Shown one piece after another: positions 41,116 to 51,183 of a stretch of DNA of 55,662 nucleotides (position 1 is its first letter; each line of letters begins with the position of its first letter). The position numbers and the translations under genes were made by a program. The DNA is taken from assembly GCA_021769725.1 (NCBI GenBank), contig JAETSI010000017.1, forward strand, positions 1 to 55,662. The letters run 5' to 3'. The stretch comes from Oscillospiraceae bacterium (GTDB lineage: Bacteria; Bacillota; Clostridia; Oscillospirales; Ruminococcaceae). The notes under the pieces were generated by a model. That model made no database searches, had not been told where the DNA came from, and saw only the letters and a program-made list of their open reading frames with translations.

Positions 41116-43080
41116 TCATGTCCGCCCGAACTGGTGCTCAATATTCGACTTCGACATAGTAAACATCACCGGTCTGCCGTGAGGACAATGACGTATCGCC
41201 TCATTGCCGTAAACCTCCTCGGCAAGAGCCTGAAGCTCACGAATATCATTCTTGTCGTTTCCTCTTATTGCCGATTTGCAGGCGACTGTATGCAGCATAT
41301 CGTCCAGCGCATGAGACTGTGGATTCCTGCTGTGCATCCGCAGGTTTTCCGCAATTTCCGAAATGATCTCCTCCATATCCAGTTCCATTATAAAAGTGGG
41401 AACAGCTGTTGCCACTGCGCACGGTTTCTGAGAAAAATCAAAGGAAAAACCCATATCACCGAGCATTTCTTCATTTTCCTCAAGGGCGCTGAAATCGTCG
41501 GCAGTAAGAAGAACTTTCACGCCGTTCATCAGCATCTGACTGTACTGACGGCAGTTCCGGCTTTTCAGTCTCTCGAAAATGATCCTCTCGTGTGCGGCGT
41601 GCTTGTCAATCATTACCATGGTCTTATCCTCGATCTCGGCAATGATATACACTCCGAAGGCTTCACCGATAACACGTATTTTCGGCTTTTCCGTCCATTC
41701 CGATTTCTTTTCCGCAGTTTTTTCCATACACACGGCTGCCGGACGCTCAAATGACTTGCTGTTTATAAATCTGAAACCGTCAACCGTCTTCGGAACATCC
41801 TCTGCTTCCGGCTTCGTCGGTATATGCTCTGAAGCATGAATGTATTCCGGCTGCGGTTCCGGAATCTCTGCATCTTCATGCATCTCCGGGAGTACTGTTT
41901 CCTTTTCAGAAACAGATTCCGGCGGAACGGGCGCCATAGGCGGATCAGGCATTCCGGCGATCTCAGCTTCTTTTTCTGCGATTTTGTCAACCGGTGTAAA
42001 AATGAATTCCTGCTGAACAGAATCCTCCTCGTCAGGCAAGGGCTTCTTCCAGTCCTGAGCTGATGATTTCAATTCAAATTCGTATATAAGTCCGTCCTGG
42101 ATCATAGCGTTTTTCACTGCAAAATATACGGCGTCGGTCACCGCTTTTTCGTCAGTAAATCTTACCTGAGCCTTTGCAGGATGTATATTTACATCCATTG
42201 ACGCCGGCGAAATACTTATCATAAGAACACAGGCAGGAAATTTCCCTGTCATTATCATATTCGTATAAGCGTTTTCAAGGGCAGAAGAGCACAATTTCGA
42301 CTGAACATATCTGCCGTTAACGAAAAAATTCTGAAAAGATCTGTTATTTTTTGAATACAGCGGCTTGATAGTAAAGCCTTCCACCCTGATTCCACCGGAC
42401 TCATATTCAACCGGCATAAGATCACGTGCAAAATCTCTGCCATACACGGCATAAACTGCGGAAAACAACTCGCCGTCCCCGCTGGAATTAAAATCCACCC
42501 TGTTGTCCCGGATAAACTTAAAAGCAATATCAGGATGCGACATAGTGATCTTCCGCAGTATCTGTCCTACTGCATTTGCCTCGGTAACGTCTTTTTTCAT
42601 GAACTTTCGCCTTGCCGGAACATTATAGAACAGATCACGGACAATTATAGTAGTCCCGTCCGGGCATCCGCCTTTTTCGTAAAAAGTCCCGCAGCTGCCC
42701 TCTATGCCGTAAAGAGTGCCGAGTTCATCCTGCTTCTGCTTGGTCATAACTTCTACCCGTGCGACAGCTGCAACCGAAGCAAGGGCCTCTCCACGAAAAC
42801 CCAGGGTAAAAATATTATCCAGATCTTCCTTGGTGCTTATTTTGCTTGTAGCATGGCGGAGAAAAGCCGTAGGTACATCGTCAAACGGAATACCGCAGCC
42901 GTCGTCGGTAACACGTATATAGGTCGATCCTCCGTTTTTTATTTCAACAGTAATATGTCCTGCTCCCGAATCAATAGAATTTTCCACAAGTTCTTTTATA
43001 ACCGAGGACGGTCTTTCAATAACTTCTCCTGCGGCGATAAGTTCGGAGACTTCCTTGCTGAGTACATTTATCAAAGACAT
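41116..43080 (-). CDS. mutL: DNA mismatch repair protein MutL
   Basis: 654 residues. N-terminal GHKL ATPase (ELVENSIDSGAGHITVEI, VTDDGCGI, FLRHATSKI, GFRGEALASV), a Pro/Glu-rich linker (about 350-440), and a C-terminal endonuclease domain with DKHAAHERIIFERL (the DQHA-E4-E-like metal motif) and CPHGRP near the end. So it is the nicking type of MutL found without MutH. The ATG at 43080 has CAGGAGTG upstream; the longer reading to 43131 runs into the neighbour gene. Confidence 0.96.
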   Translation of the reverse strand: MSLINVLSKEVSELIAAGEVIERPSSVIKELVENSIDSGAGHITVEIKNGGSTYIRVTDDGCGIPFDDVPTAFLRHATSKISTKEDLDNIFTLGFRGEALASVAAVARVEVMTKQKQDELGTLYGIEGSCGTFYEKGGCPDGTTIIVRDLFYNVPARRKFMKKDVTEANAVGQILRKITMSHPDIAFKFIRDNRVDFNSSGDGELFSAVYAVYGRDFARDLMPVEYESGGIRVEGFTIKPLYSKNNRSFQNFFVNGRYVQSKLCSSALENAYTNMIMTGKFPACVLMISISPASMDVNIHPAKAQVRFTDEKAVTDAVYFAVKNAMIQDGLIYEFELKSSAQDWKKPLPDEEDSVQQEFIFTPVDKIAEKEAEIAGMPDPPMAPVPPESVSEKETVLPEMHEDAEIPEPQPEYIHASEHIPTKPEAEDVPKTVDGFRFINSKSFERPAAVCMEKTAEKKSEWTEKPKIRVIGEAFGVYIIAEIEDKTMVMIDKHAAHERIIFERLKSRNCRQYSQMLMNGVKVLLTADDFSALEENEEMLGDMGFSFDFSQKPCAVATAVPTFIMELDMEEIISEIAENLRMHSRNPQSHALDDMLHTVACKSAIRGNDKNDIRELQALAEEVYGNEAIRHCPHGRPVMFTMSKSNIEHQFGRT

Positions 43081-43093
43081 TTTTTCACTCCTG

Positions 43094-43414
43094 TCATATT
43101 CCGAGAATGGTAAACATCCCATGTTCTTCAAAGGCGTTCTTCACCCATTGTGATATCTCATCCAGTGCGTCGCACGCCGTAAGCCTTGCTTCTCCGCATA
43201 TTTTTTCCCAGTCTTCCGGATATATCTCCGTGTCCTCGTACGGAGAATATTCTTCAACTACTCTTGAAATTATGTGCCTCAGTCCTGTAAGCCGGTAATC
43301 CTCATCATAAATATAAACGGAGTTGTCATTCCAGAATGTCCCGTCCCATTTTCCGCTGAAAAATTCATGACAATCCGTACCGCATAGTTCGTTCTTACGG
43401 CAAAAGTATTTCAT
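43094..43414 (-). CDS. Hypothetical protein, 106 residues
   Basis: Acidic and soluble, Trp- and Tyr-rich (FFSGKWDGTFWNDNSVYIYDE, EEYSPYEDTEIYPEDWEK, ISQWVKNAFEEHGMFTILGI). No family recognised. AGAGGTG ribosome site, 13 bases from both neighbours, in line with mutL. Probably real, given the spacing. Confidence 0.65.
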   Translation of the reverse strand: MKYFCRKNELCGTDCHEFFSGKWDGTFWNDNSVYIYDEDYRLTGLRHIISRVVEEYSPYEDTEIYPEDWEKICGEARLTACDALDEISQWVKNAFEEHGMFTILGI

Positions 43415-43427
43415 TTTACTACACCTC

Positions 43428-44765
43428 TTATCCCAGAAGTCCCAGTTCCGCCTTCTGATTAAGGATTCTGGCTACGCTTTCATCAATGCGTTCCTCTGTT
43501 ATGCGGCCTTCTTCTACGGCGCTGCATACTGCATCTACTGCCGAACGCAGATCAGCCGGCATGAGAATGATATCTATACCAGCCTCAACAGAACGTACCG
43601 CTGCGTCTCCCGCTCCGTAAACTCCTGCAATGGTATTCATCTGCTGGGCATCAGTGACTGTTATCCCTTTAAACCCCAGTTCCTCCCTGAGAAGAGTTGT
43701 CACAACGGTATATGACAGATCAGCCGGAAGATCGTCTCCTATCCCTGAAACTTTCTGATGACCTATCATAACAAAATCCGCTCCTGCTTCGATACCGCCG
43801 GAAAAAGCCACGAATTCAGACTCACGCAGCTCGTCAATAGTCCTGTAGATATGAACATAATTATCATAATGAGTATTGCCGTCCGCCGCTCCCAGACCGG
43901 GGAAATGCTTGAGAGTAGCGCATACGCCCTGATCCTGAAGTCCTCTTACAACATTTGCAGTCATTTCAGAAACGATATACGGATCGCTGCTGAAGATCCT
44001 GCTTCCAAGTTCGTTTCCGCTGTTGATATTGACATCTGCAACAGGAGCGAAATCCACATTAAAACCCAGACTGCCAATATCGCTGCCTATAGTGCTGCCT
44101 ACGTCATATGCAAGCTGAGGATCGTTCACAGAACCGTAGTATTCCATGTTACTGAACGAAGTCGTGCCAAGTTTAAGAGCCGCACGGGAAACAGTTCCGC
44201 CCTCCTCGTCAACAGCAACGAAAAGTCCTGCGCCGCAGCTTTCCTTAGCATAATCCTGACATGAAGCGATAAGCTGAGCGGTCTGCTCCTGACTCGTAAG
44301 ATTCGGGGCGAACAGGATAACGCCCCCCACGGGACAATCCATAAATAATTGCTGCACAGTGCTGTCTGCATACGTCACACATCCTCCGGAACCTGTAAGC
44401 TGCTCCGGCGTTACAATAAACATCTGATAGACTTTTTCACGCAGCGTCATATCGTTCATAAGTTCCATTGCAGCTGGGGATATAGTTTCCTCTTCCGTGA
44501 CAGCAGCCGTTTCCGGCTCAGTTTTTTCTTCCGAAGCAGCCGCAGTTGTCTCCTCTGTTGCGGAAACAGACGTATTCGGTGCCGAAGTTTCCGCATATGA
44601 TGTGTCCGGTGAAACGGTCTCTCCCTCCGTTGATGTGGTACTGCTTTCCGAAACATTATTGATAGAACTGCTGCTTTTATCTGCCGGAGAAACTTTTTCA
44701 CCGCAGCCGCATAGAAGCAAGCTCAGGCTGACAGCTGAAAATAGTATTCTTTTTGCATCACTCAT
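43428..44765 (-). CDS. GH3 (NagZ-like) lipoprotein, paralogue of the 4923 gene
   Basis: 445 residues. Lipobox LCGC (Cys21), Ser/Thr/Glu linker to about 95, then a GH3 N-terminal barrel (ELMNDMTLREKVYQMFIVTP, VDEEGGTVSR, GFNVDFAPVADVNINSG). Nucleophile D372 in GITVTDAQQM. KHFPGLG at 286-292 keeps Lys and His; the D-x-H dyad reads N297-T298-H299, so the His is kept and the Asp is Asn. More likely to be active than its paralogue, perhaps with weaker acid/base catalysis. The shared linker style and start (QMFIVxPEQLTG) show the two are related. Between a small gene and the mutL side of the mut cluster. Confidence 0.9.
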   Translation of the reverse strand: MSDAKRILFSAVSLSLLLCGCGEKVSPADKSSSSINNVSESSTTSTEGETVSPDTSYAETSAPNTSVSATEETTAAASEEKTEPETAAVTEEETISPAAMELMNDMTLREKVYQMFIVTPEQLTGSGGCVTYADSTVQQLFMDCPVGGVILFAPNLTSQEQTAQLIASCQDYAKESCGAGLFVAVDEEGGTVSRAALKLGTTSFSNMEYYGSVNDPQLAYDVGSTIGSDIGSLGFNVDFAPVADVNINSGNELGSRIFSSDPYIVSEMTANVVRGLQDQGVCATLKHFPGLGAADGNTHYDNYVHIYRTIDELRESEFVAFSGGIEAGADFVMIGHQKVSGIGDDLPADLSYTVVTTLLREELGFKGITVTDAQQMNTIAGVYGAGDAAVRSVEAGIDIILMPADLRSAVDAVCSAVEEGRITEERIDESVARILNQKAELGLLG

Positions 44766-44774
44766 ACTATTTAC

Positions 44775-45200
44775 CTATATTTCTCCGGACCATTTTCTGA
44801 ATCTGTCTACAAATCCCGTACAATTTTCCACCTGATCCGGCAAACCGTTTTCAACTTCTGTACCTGTTACAGTAACTTTTATCTTATATTTTATTGATTC
44901 GGAAGTTATCCCTTTTATACGCACGGTAAATATATTCATTTTATCGGCTTTCCTGACCCTGACTGAACTCATTCCCGTCACAGGCAGCCGATGATATATG
45001 ATTTTTTCCGAATCCGCCGATTCATAATCAGCGATCAGCAGGAAATGATCGTCGGATATTGCCGCATAACCATGCCTTATTATCGGCTTTGATCCCAGTA
45101 TGCCGTTTTGTACGGATATCGTAACAAAAACCGGATATTTATATGTCTTTCCAAAGCGGTCAAGTTCAGCAGCCATATTTTCTTTATTGAATTTTGGCAT
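44775..45200 (-). CDS. Hypothetical protein, possible PH-like fold
   Basis: 141 residues. A run of predicted beta strands followed by a C-terminal helix (VENCTGFVDRFRKWSGEI) suggests a pleckstrin-homology-like fold, but no family is recognised. No signal peptide. 9 bases upstream of the GH3-like gene and 21 after mutS, so co-transcribed. Confidence 0.65.
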   Translation of the reverse strand: MPKFNKENMAAELDRFGKTYKYPVFVTISVQNGILGSKPIIRHGYAAISDDHFLLIADYESADSEKIIYHRLPVTGMSSVRVRKADKMNIFTVRIKGITSESIKYKIKVTVTGTEVENGLPDQVENCTGFVDRFRKWSGEI

Positions 45201-45221
45201 ATCAATTCTCCTTGTTCTGTT

Positions 45222-47849
45222 TCATGAATCGCTCTTGCTTATCATTTCCGCCATATCCCTGAGAAGTTCACGGCATTCACTGTCAGTCAGTTCATCTATA
45301 TTGGTTTTTTCAAGCATTTCAAGAGCCTGTTCCCGGCAGACGCTTCCAAAGCTTATCTGCTCCGGCTCAGAAGCAGTAAACCGTTCTGCCGCACCATGAC
45401 TGCATTCCATTTCGGTCAGCAGTTCCCTTGCACGGCTGACCACCTTTGCCGGCAGACCTGCAAGCTTGGCAACATCGATTCCATAGCTTTCGTCAACGCC
45501 TCCCCTGACTATCTTACGCAGAAAGCGTATGCTTCCGCCGTGTTTATTTACAGCGATACTGTAGTTCCTCACGCCCTCAAGCTCCTGCTCCAGACCGATA
45601 AGCTCGTGATAATGGGTAGCGAAAAGTGTCTTGCATCCCAGTTTTTTTGAAGTGCATATATGCTCTGCAACAGCTCTGGCAATACTCACTCCGTCAAAGG
45701 TAGATGTTCCACGTCCCACCTCGTCAAGGATAACCAGACTGTCGGGAGTAGCATTTTTCAGTATATCTGAAACTTCGCTCATTTCCACCATAAACGTACT
45801 CTGACCTGCCGTAAGATCATCCGAAGCGCCCACACGTGTAAAGATTTTATCGACTATAGATATCCTTGCCGAATCAGCAGGAACAAAACTGCCGATCTGA
45901 GCCATAAGCACAATAAGAGCTGTCTGACGCATATACGTAGATTTACCCGACATATTCGGGCCGGTGATTATCGACATCCTTGCAGCCTTTTTGTCAATAT
46001 AAATATCGTTTGGCACAAACATTTCATCCTGGCACATAAGTTCCACCACCGGATGACGTCCAGCCTTTATGTCAATAGCGCCGTCAATGGTAATATCCGG
46101 CTTGACGTAGAGATTTTTCAGCGCCACGTCGGCAAAAGAGCAAAGAACATCGACAGCCGCCACAGAAGAGGCTGTTTTCTGAACGGCTTCAAGCTTTGTT
46201 GCAAGAAAGTCACGTATTTCCCCGAAAATCTCAGCCTCAAGGGTAAGCGCCTTATCCTTTGCTCCGAGGATAGAATTCTCCGCATTTTTCAGTTCCTCAG
46301 TGATAAAGCGTTCGGCATTTGCAAGGGTCTGCTTTCTTATGTAGTTATCGGGGATAAGATCGTAATATGACCTTGTTATCTCAATATAATAGCCGAAAAC
46401 ACGGTTAAAGCCGATTTTCAGATTTTTTATGCCCGTAGCCTCACGTTCACGCTGCTCTATATCGGAAATTATATCACGTCCGTGATTCATAATATGGCGA
46501 AGATGATCCAGTTCTTCGTTGAAACCGTCCTTTATCACGCCGCCGTCTTTTACAGATACAGGCGGTTCTTCAATAACGGCGTTCTCAACCAGTCCTGCGA
46601 TCTCCTCCAGATCGTCGATCATGCTGTTGTATCTTGCAAGAAGTTTCGAGCTGCTGAGTTTTTCCAGTTCCCCTTTCAATACCGGCAGCTGGACCGACGT
46701 TGCCGAAAGCGCTTTCAGATCACGTGGGGTTGCGCTTTTATACATTACCTTTGTCATAAGACGCTCCAGGTCATATACACGTTCAAGTATATCCCGTATA
46801 TCCGCAAGAATAACGCTGTTCCGTGTCAGAGATTCCACAGCGTCCAGCCTTTCGATTATCCTTGCCGGACTTTTTAGCGGCTGTTCTATCCAGTTTTTCA
46901 GCAGACGGCGTCCCATAGATGTTTCGGTAGAATCAAGCACCCACAGCAGAGAACCTCTTTTTTCTTTATTTCTGAGAGTTTCAGTAAGTTCGAGATTTCG
47001 TCTTGCATTGAGATCAAGTCCCATATATGCGTCGCCGCTGAGTATCTCAATGGAAGTAAAGCGTGATACGGATGTTTTCTGAGTATCACGGATATAGTCG
47101 AAAAGTCCGCAGACCGCAGCACAGTCTGCACCGCTTTCGCTTATGCCAAGCTCTGCCATTGATTTTGCACCGAAAACTGCTGCCGTATCTGCTCTCCGGA
47201 GATCAGGTTCAAAACATATCCTGTCACGGAGAGTAACAACACAGTTAAGACGAAGCTTGATAAAATCTGCCGTATTTTTCAGTGAAAGAAAGCTGTCAGT
47301 GAAGATCACCTCCGCCGGCTGACAGCGTGAAAGCTCGTTGATAAGACCGGCTTCCATATCCTTCCCCTCAAAGCTGCACAGAAACGCCTCACCTGTAGAA
47401 ATATCGGCAGAAGCAATACCGCATTTTTTTTCTGCTTCGCTGTAATAGATACTGCATATATAGTTGTTTTTTCCGTCGTCAAGCATACTGCTTTCTGTAA
47501 GCGTTCCGGGAGTTACCACCCTGATAACGTCACGGACAACTATTCCCTTTGATTCGGCAGGATCAGTCAGCTGCTCGCAGACTGCGACCTTGAACCCCTG
47601 ATCTATAAGCCGCTTGGTATACAGTTCGGCGGCATGATACGGAATTCCTGCCATAGGGGCACGTTCTTCAAGACCGCATTCCTTGCCGGTAAGCGTCAGT
47701 TCAAGAGCCTTTGAAGCAGTAATTGCGTCATCAAAAAACATCTCGTAAAAGTCACCCACCCGGAAAAAGAGTATACAGTCGGGATATTTATCCTTAACTT
47801 CAAAATACTGCTGCATCATCGGGGAAATCTTGCTTCTGTCAACATTCAT
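45222..47849 (-). CDS. mutS: DNA mismatch repair protein MutS
   Basis: 875 residues, full length. N-terminal mismatch-reading domain with GDFYEMFFDDA (Phe and Glu of the F-x-E motif), connector and lever domains, then the ATPase: GPNMSGKSTYMRQT, DDLTAGQSTFMVEM, VILDEVGRGTSTFDG and FATHYHELIGL. C-terminal dimer helix region at the end. Works with the nicking MutL 2 kb downstream. 38 bases after the YlbF gene. Confidence 0.97.
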   Translation of the reverse strand: MNVDRSKISPMMQQYFEVKDKYPDCILFFRVGDFYEMFFDDAITASKALELTLTGKECGLEERAPMAGIPYHAAELYTKRLIDQGFKVAVCEQLTDPAESKGIVVRDVIRVVTPGTLTESSMLDDGKNNYICSIYYSEAEKKCGIASADISTGEAFLCSFEGKDMEAGLINELSRCQPAEVIFTDSFLSLKNTADFIKLRLNCVVTLRDRICFEPDLRRADTAAVFGAKSMAELGISESGADCAAVCGLFDYIRDTQKTSVSRFTSIEILSGDAYMGLDLNARRNLELTETLRNKEKRGSLLWVLDSTETSMGRRLLKNWIEQPLKSPARIIERLDAVESLTRNSVILADIRDILERVYDLERLMTKVMYKSATPRDLKALSATSVQLPVLKGELEKLSSSKLLARYNSMIDDLEEIAGLVENAVIEEPPVSVKDGGVIKDGFNEELDHLRHIMNHGRDIISDIEQREREATGIKNLKIGFNRVFGYYIEITRSYYDLIPDNYIRKQTLANAERFITEELKNAENSILGAKDKALTLEAEIFGEIRDFLATKLEAVQKTASSVAAVDVLCSFADVALKNLYVKPDITIDGAIDIKAGRHPVVELMCQDEMFVPNDIYIDKKAARMSIITGPNMSGKSTYMRQTALIVLMAQIGSFVPADSARISIVDKIFTRVGASDDLTAGQSTFMVEMSEVSDILKNATPDSLVILDEVGRGTSTFDGVSIARAVAEHICTSKKLGCKTLFATHYHELIGLEQELEGVRNYSIAVNKHGGSIRFLRKIVRGGVDESYGIDVAKLAGLPAKVVSRARELLTEMECSHGAAERFTASEPEQISFGSVCREQALEMLEKTNIDELTDSECRELLRDMAEMISKSDS

Positions 47850-47887
47850 GTAACTTGCTCCTTCGTTTTGTTTATGACCGGACAGAA

Positions 47888-48295
47888 TCAGCCGCAGCCG
47901 CCGCAGGTTGCACAGCTTCCGGTGCAGTTGGATTCAGGCGGCTGACAGGTGTCCGGGTCTTCTCCGTTTGCACAAAGAGAGATTATCTGATTAATATTGG
48001 TTACAAGACTTTCCAGATTCTTCTGTGCGGCAGTGAACACGATCATGTTCTGATTGCTCATTATCTTCTGATATACAGCCTTAATATCGGAATCAAGCTC
48101 CTTGAGTTTTTCGGTTTCAGGATTTTTCCTGCTCATGACCTCGTTAAGTTCTTCACGGAGCTTTGAAAATTTCTCGATATCCTCCTGAAGTTCCTTGTCC
48201 TTATCGTTTACCTGCTTTGCAAGCGTGTAGGCGATAAAGCGGTCGTCCTGCTGTAAAGCCTTTCCAAGTTCTCTTGTCATTTCGATTACATCCAT
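47888..48295 (-). CDS. YlbF/YmcA-family protein with Cys-rich tail
   Basis: 135 residues, mostly helical: MTRELGKALQQDDRFIAYTLA and the middle coiled coil are typical of the YlbF family (in Bacillus part of the YlbF-YmcA-YaaT complex acting on RNase Y and development). The end carries CTGSCATCGGCG, a Cys-rich tail that could bind metal; in the Bacillus complex, iron-sulfur clusters have been reported. YlbF genes often sit before mutS in Clostridia. Confidence 0.88.
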   Translation of the reverse strand: MDVIEMTRELGKALQQDDRFIAYTLAKQVNDKDKELQEDIEKFSKLREELNEVMSRKNPETEKLKELDSDIKAVYQKIMSNQNMIVFTAAQKNLESLVTNINQIISLCANGEDPDTCQPPESNCTGSCATCGGCG

Positions 48296-48307
48296 GATTT
48301 TTTCTCC

Positions 48308-49216
48308 TTATTTATTAATAGTTTTAATATTTTCTTCCGTCAGTTTCATAAAGACGGGATATATCTGATCTGCGCCGCCAACAAACTGTTCATGCCACGC
48401 CTCATATTCTGTAACGTCTACAGGCGGCACATCGCCGTCTGTTCCTTCCGGACTGATATAATAAACGAATCCCGAACCGCTTGTGTCAGCCTCCTGCGGA
48501 TACACCACCGGATTTTCACTTCCGTATTCTGCCGCATATGAGTTTACCCAGTCCACAAGGTTTTTATCCATAGCCTCAACAAAAGCTATCCTGTTATATT
48601 TATCTGTACCGGGATCATACTTACACAGCGTATACGGCCAGAACTCTCCGGAATATCCCTGATTATGAGAAATATCTATCTCGATAACGCCGCTGTCATA
48701 AAATCTCATACTCGGAAAACCGCCGCACTCCGCTTTAATTCCTCCGCTGCCGTCGTGATCGTACACTCTCGCAAACATTCCTGCCATAGCGGAATTAGAG
48801 TACATAAAAATCAGCTCGTCACGTCCGTCGCTGTCAACATCGCAAACAGCGAATTCATTTTCAGTGATATCATATCCGTCATCAGGAAGACTGTTTCCGT
48901 CCGGCAGAATACGGTTATAATAGATATCCTCCAGAACCGAACGATAAGTCACCTGCTCTGCCGATGATTCTACAGCATCCTGAGTGACAGGAGCCGTCGT
49001 TATAACTTCTGTAGTGACTGCCGCCGTTGTATTTTCCCCGGCATTCTCTGTGACCGTTTCATTTTCAGACGTTTTTTCGCTCTCTGACGTTTCCTCGTCA
49101 ACGGAAGAGTTCTTTTCAGTTCCGGAAGTCCTCTTGTCGGAGCTGTCATCTCCCGCATCATTGCCGCATCCTGTCAGCATAGCGGTCATGCAAAACAATA
49201 GAATCAATTTTTTCAT
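48308..49216 (-). CDS. Lipoprotein with calcium-loop-like segment
   Basis: 302 residues. Lipobox LTGC (Cys17), a Glu/Thr/Ser linker to about 95, and a folded domain with an EF-hand/FG-GAP-like loop VCDVDSDGRDELIFMY and GGFPSMRFYDSGVIEID. Probably an outer-face lipoprotein that binds calcium. No specific function. Tightly packed with the lipoprotein gene upstream (14 bases). Confidence 0.75.
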   Translation of the reverse strand: MKKLILLFCMTAMLTGCGNDAGDDSSDKRTSGTEKNSSVDEETSESEKTSENETVTENAGENTTAAVTTEVITTAPVTQDAVESSAEQVTYRSVLEDIYYNRILPDGNSLPDDGYDITENEFAVCDVDSDGRDELIFMYSNSAMAGMFARVYDHDGSGGIKAECGGFPSMRFYDSGVIEIDISHNQGYSGEFWPYTLCKYDPGTDKYNRIAFVEAMDKNLVDWVNSYAAEYGSENPVVYPQEADTSGSGFVYYISPEGTDGDVPPVDVTEYEAWHEQFVGGADQIYPVFMKLTEENIKTINK

Positions 49217-49230
49217 TTTATTTCCCCTTT

Positions 49231-51183
49231 TCAGGTTTTAGGAGCATTCGGCATCTTATATTTTTCACCGTATTTCCTTATCAGTCCGCCCTGCTGATCT
49301 GTCCCTATTATACTGGCGTAACCGTCACTGTCTTTTATCCTCAGAATTATCTCATCATCATGGCACTGAACCCCTACGATCCAGTCGCCGGACTTAAACT
49401 CCGGAATATCCGCTAAACTGAACAGCTTGCTGCTTCCGCTGTTGTCAAGACGATACAGACAGCTGTCCGGTGAATCAACATTCATCATAGTGTATATAAT
49501 GGAATCTTCCTGAAAATCATAATCACGCACATTTTCACAGACACGTTCGCTCTTGTAATCGTCAAGATCCATTCTCATAAGATCTCTGTTTTCTGTCGTA
49601 TAATACATATATCTTCCGTTTATACGGCCCATAATGCCGTATTTAAGTTTTATATGTTCATCAGTCTCCATATCGTATATGCCGAAAGTGTTCTGATATT
49701 CCGCAGCTGCTTCATAATCGTAACAGTAATAGTATATCTTGCTGCCGCTGATACGGATAGTTCTGCAATATGCAGCGCCGTCCAGAGTAAAAACACGTTT
49801 ACGTTTTTTTCCGCTGTAATCCATTCTGTATAGATCTATTTTATCTTTATTGTCCGTATATGTCAATGTATAATAAATATAATCGGGAGTAAATATAGCC
49901 CGCCACCCGTTGTCAGGCACGGCGGCGATCTTTTCAACAGTATTGTTTTCAAGTTTGCAGATATACTGAAAACCTTCAGAAACATAAGAATAAGAAGTAC
50001 CATAGAGGATTCCGTCACTTAAATAACTCCAGTAAATCTTCTCTCCATCTTGTACATGAACAGGATTTCCGCTGCCGTCGTCAGAAACCAAGGCATTGCG
50101 TGTATAACCGTCCGCATCCGACCATGGCTGATTATAATAACATCCGTCATTCCCGAAATATACAAGCTGACTATTATAGGCTGAATCCGTTTCTTCCGGT
50201 TTGGCAATATTCAGTTCTTTAACTTCCGGATATTCCTCCTGCCTGTTGTCTATCCATTCTATTCCGTCTCCCAGCCACAGGTCTATAATATAAAGATCGT
50301 CCCAGCCGCCCTCGTCGTTTCCTGCATAAACATACACACTGTCGTTTCCGTGAAATTCAAGACTGAAAACAGGATGCTTCTTTGGCGCTCCGATCACGAA
50401 TTCTTCGATTTTTTCGCCCGTTTCGAGGGAAAACAGAGTTACCGTGTGATTATACAATCCGTCCGCCTCGATAGCGGAAGTGATCTCCGCAGCCTTTTTT
50501 CCATCCGGTGAAAATCCGGCAGAGGGTGATTGACCGTCACGTGAAAGATATATGGAACTGTAATCTTCCATTTTATAGTTATCAAGATCAAACCGGAAAT
50601 AACTTATATTACCGCCGGTAGAATCGTCATTTGAATACAATATGAGATAGTCGCCCGAAACACACAGCGGATGATAGGGATAATTTTTTTGGTCAGTATC
50701 GTTTTCAATAACAAAATTTTCACCGGAAGCCATATCGTAAATGCCAAGCTTAACGATATCATCATTAACGGTCACAGAATATACAAAGCGGACATCGTCT
50801 ATCTGGAAGACTATAGACGCCTTACCGCCTTCGATCTCCGGAGCGACCAGAAGATTTTTCTCGCTGACTGAAAGCACAAGAAAAATGCTGTCATCCATTT
50901 CTTTTATTGTACCGAAGCCCCTCATCTCGTATTCGGGTACATGGGATGTTCTTTTCCAGTAACGGGCATTTTTCTGCCTTGTAATGTCAATATGTCTGGT
51001 ATGACTATCCACAACAGGTTCTGCCGGAGGCAAATCAGTATTTTCAGCTGTCGTTTCCTCCGCAATAGTCTCTTCCTCAGAGGATCTCTTTATTTCCTTT
51101 TTGGAAACTTTCCAGAAATCCCCAGCCGAGCATCCGGTCAATAACGCCGCTGCCGTCAACGCAAGAAATATTCTTTTTTTCAT
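49231..51183 (-). CDS. Large lipoprotein, beta-propeller-like (DUF5050-type repeats)
   Basis: 650 residues. Lipobox LTGC (Cys18), a short linker, then repeated strands suggestive of a propeller: DLYIIDLWLGDGIEWID, IYYTLTYTDNKDKIDLYRMD, KIYYYCYDYEAAAEYQ, YMYYTTENRDLMRMDLDD. The later repeats look like DUF5050. Role unknown; such proteins are often sensors or adhesive surface proteins. Its ATG overlaps the miaB stop by 4 bases (ATGA). Confidence 0.78.
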   Translation of the reverse strand: MKKRIFLALTAAALLTGCSAGDFWKVSKKEIKRSSEEETIAEETTAENTDLPPAEPVVDSHTRHIDITRQKNARYWKRTSHVPEYEMRGFGTIKEMDDSIFLVLSVSEKNLLVAPEIEGGKASIVFQIDDVRFVYSVTVNDDIVKLGIYDMASGENFVIENDTDQKNYPYHPLCVSGDYLILYSNDDSTGGNISYFRFDLDNYKMEDYSSIYLSRDGQSPSAGFSPDGKKAAEITSAIEADGLYNHTVTLFSLETGEKIEEFVIGAPKKHPVFSLEFHGNDSVYVYAGNDEGGWDDLYIIDLWLGDGIEWIDNRQEEYPEVKELNIAKPEETDSAYNSQLVYFGNDGCYYNQPWSDADGYTRNALVSDDGSGNPVHVQDGEKIYWSYLSDGILYGTSYSYVSEGFQYICKLENNTVEKIAAVPDNGWRAIFTPDYIYYTLTYTDNKDKIDLYRMDYSGKKRKRVFTLDGAAYCRTIRISGSKIYYYCYDYEAAAEYQNTFGIYDMETDEHIKLKYGIMGRINGRYMYYTTENRDLMRMDLDDYKSERVCENVRDYDFQEDSIIYTMMNVDSPDSCLYRLDNSGSSKLFSLADIPEFKSGDWIVGVQCHDDEIILRIKDSDGYASIIGTDQQGGLIRKYGEKYKMPNAPKT

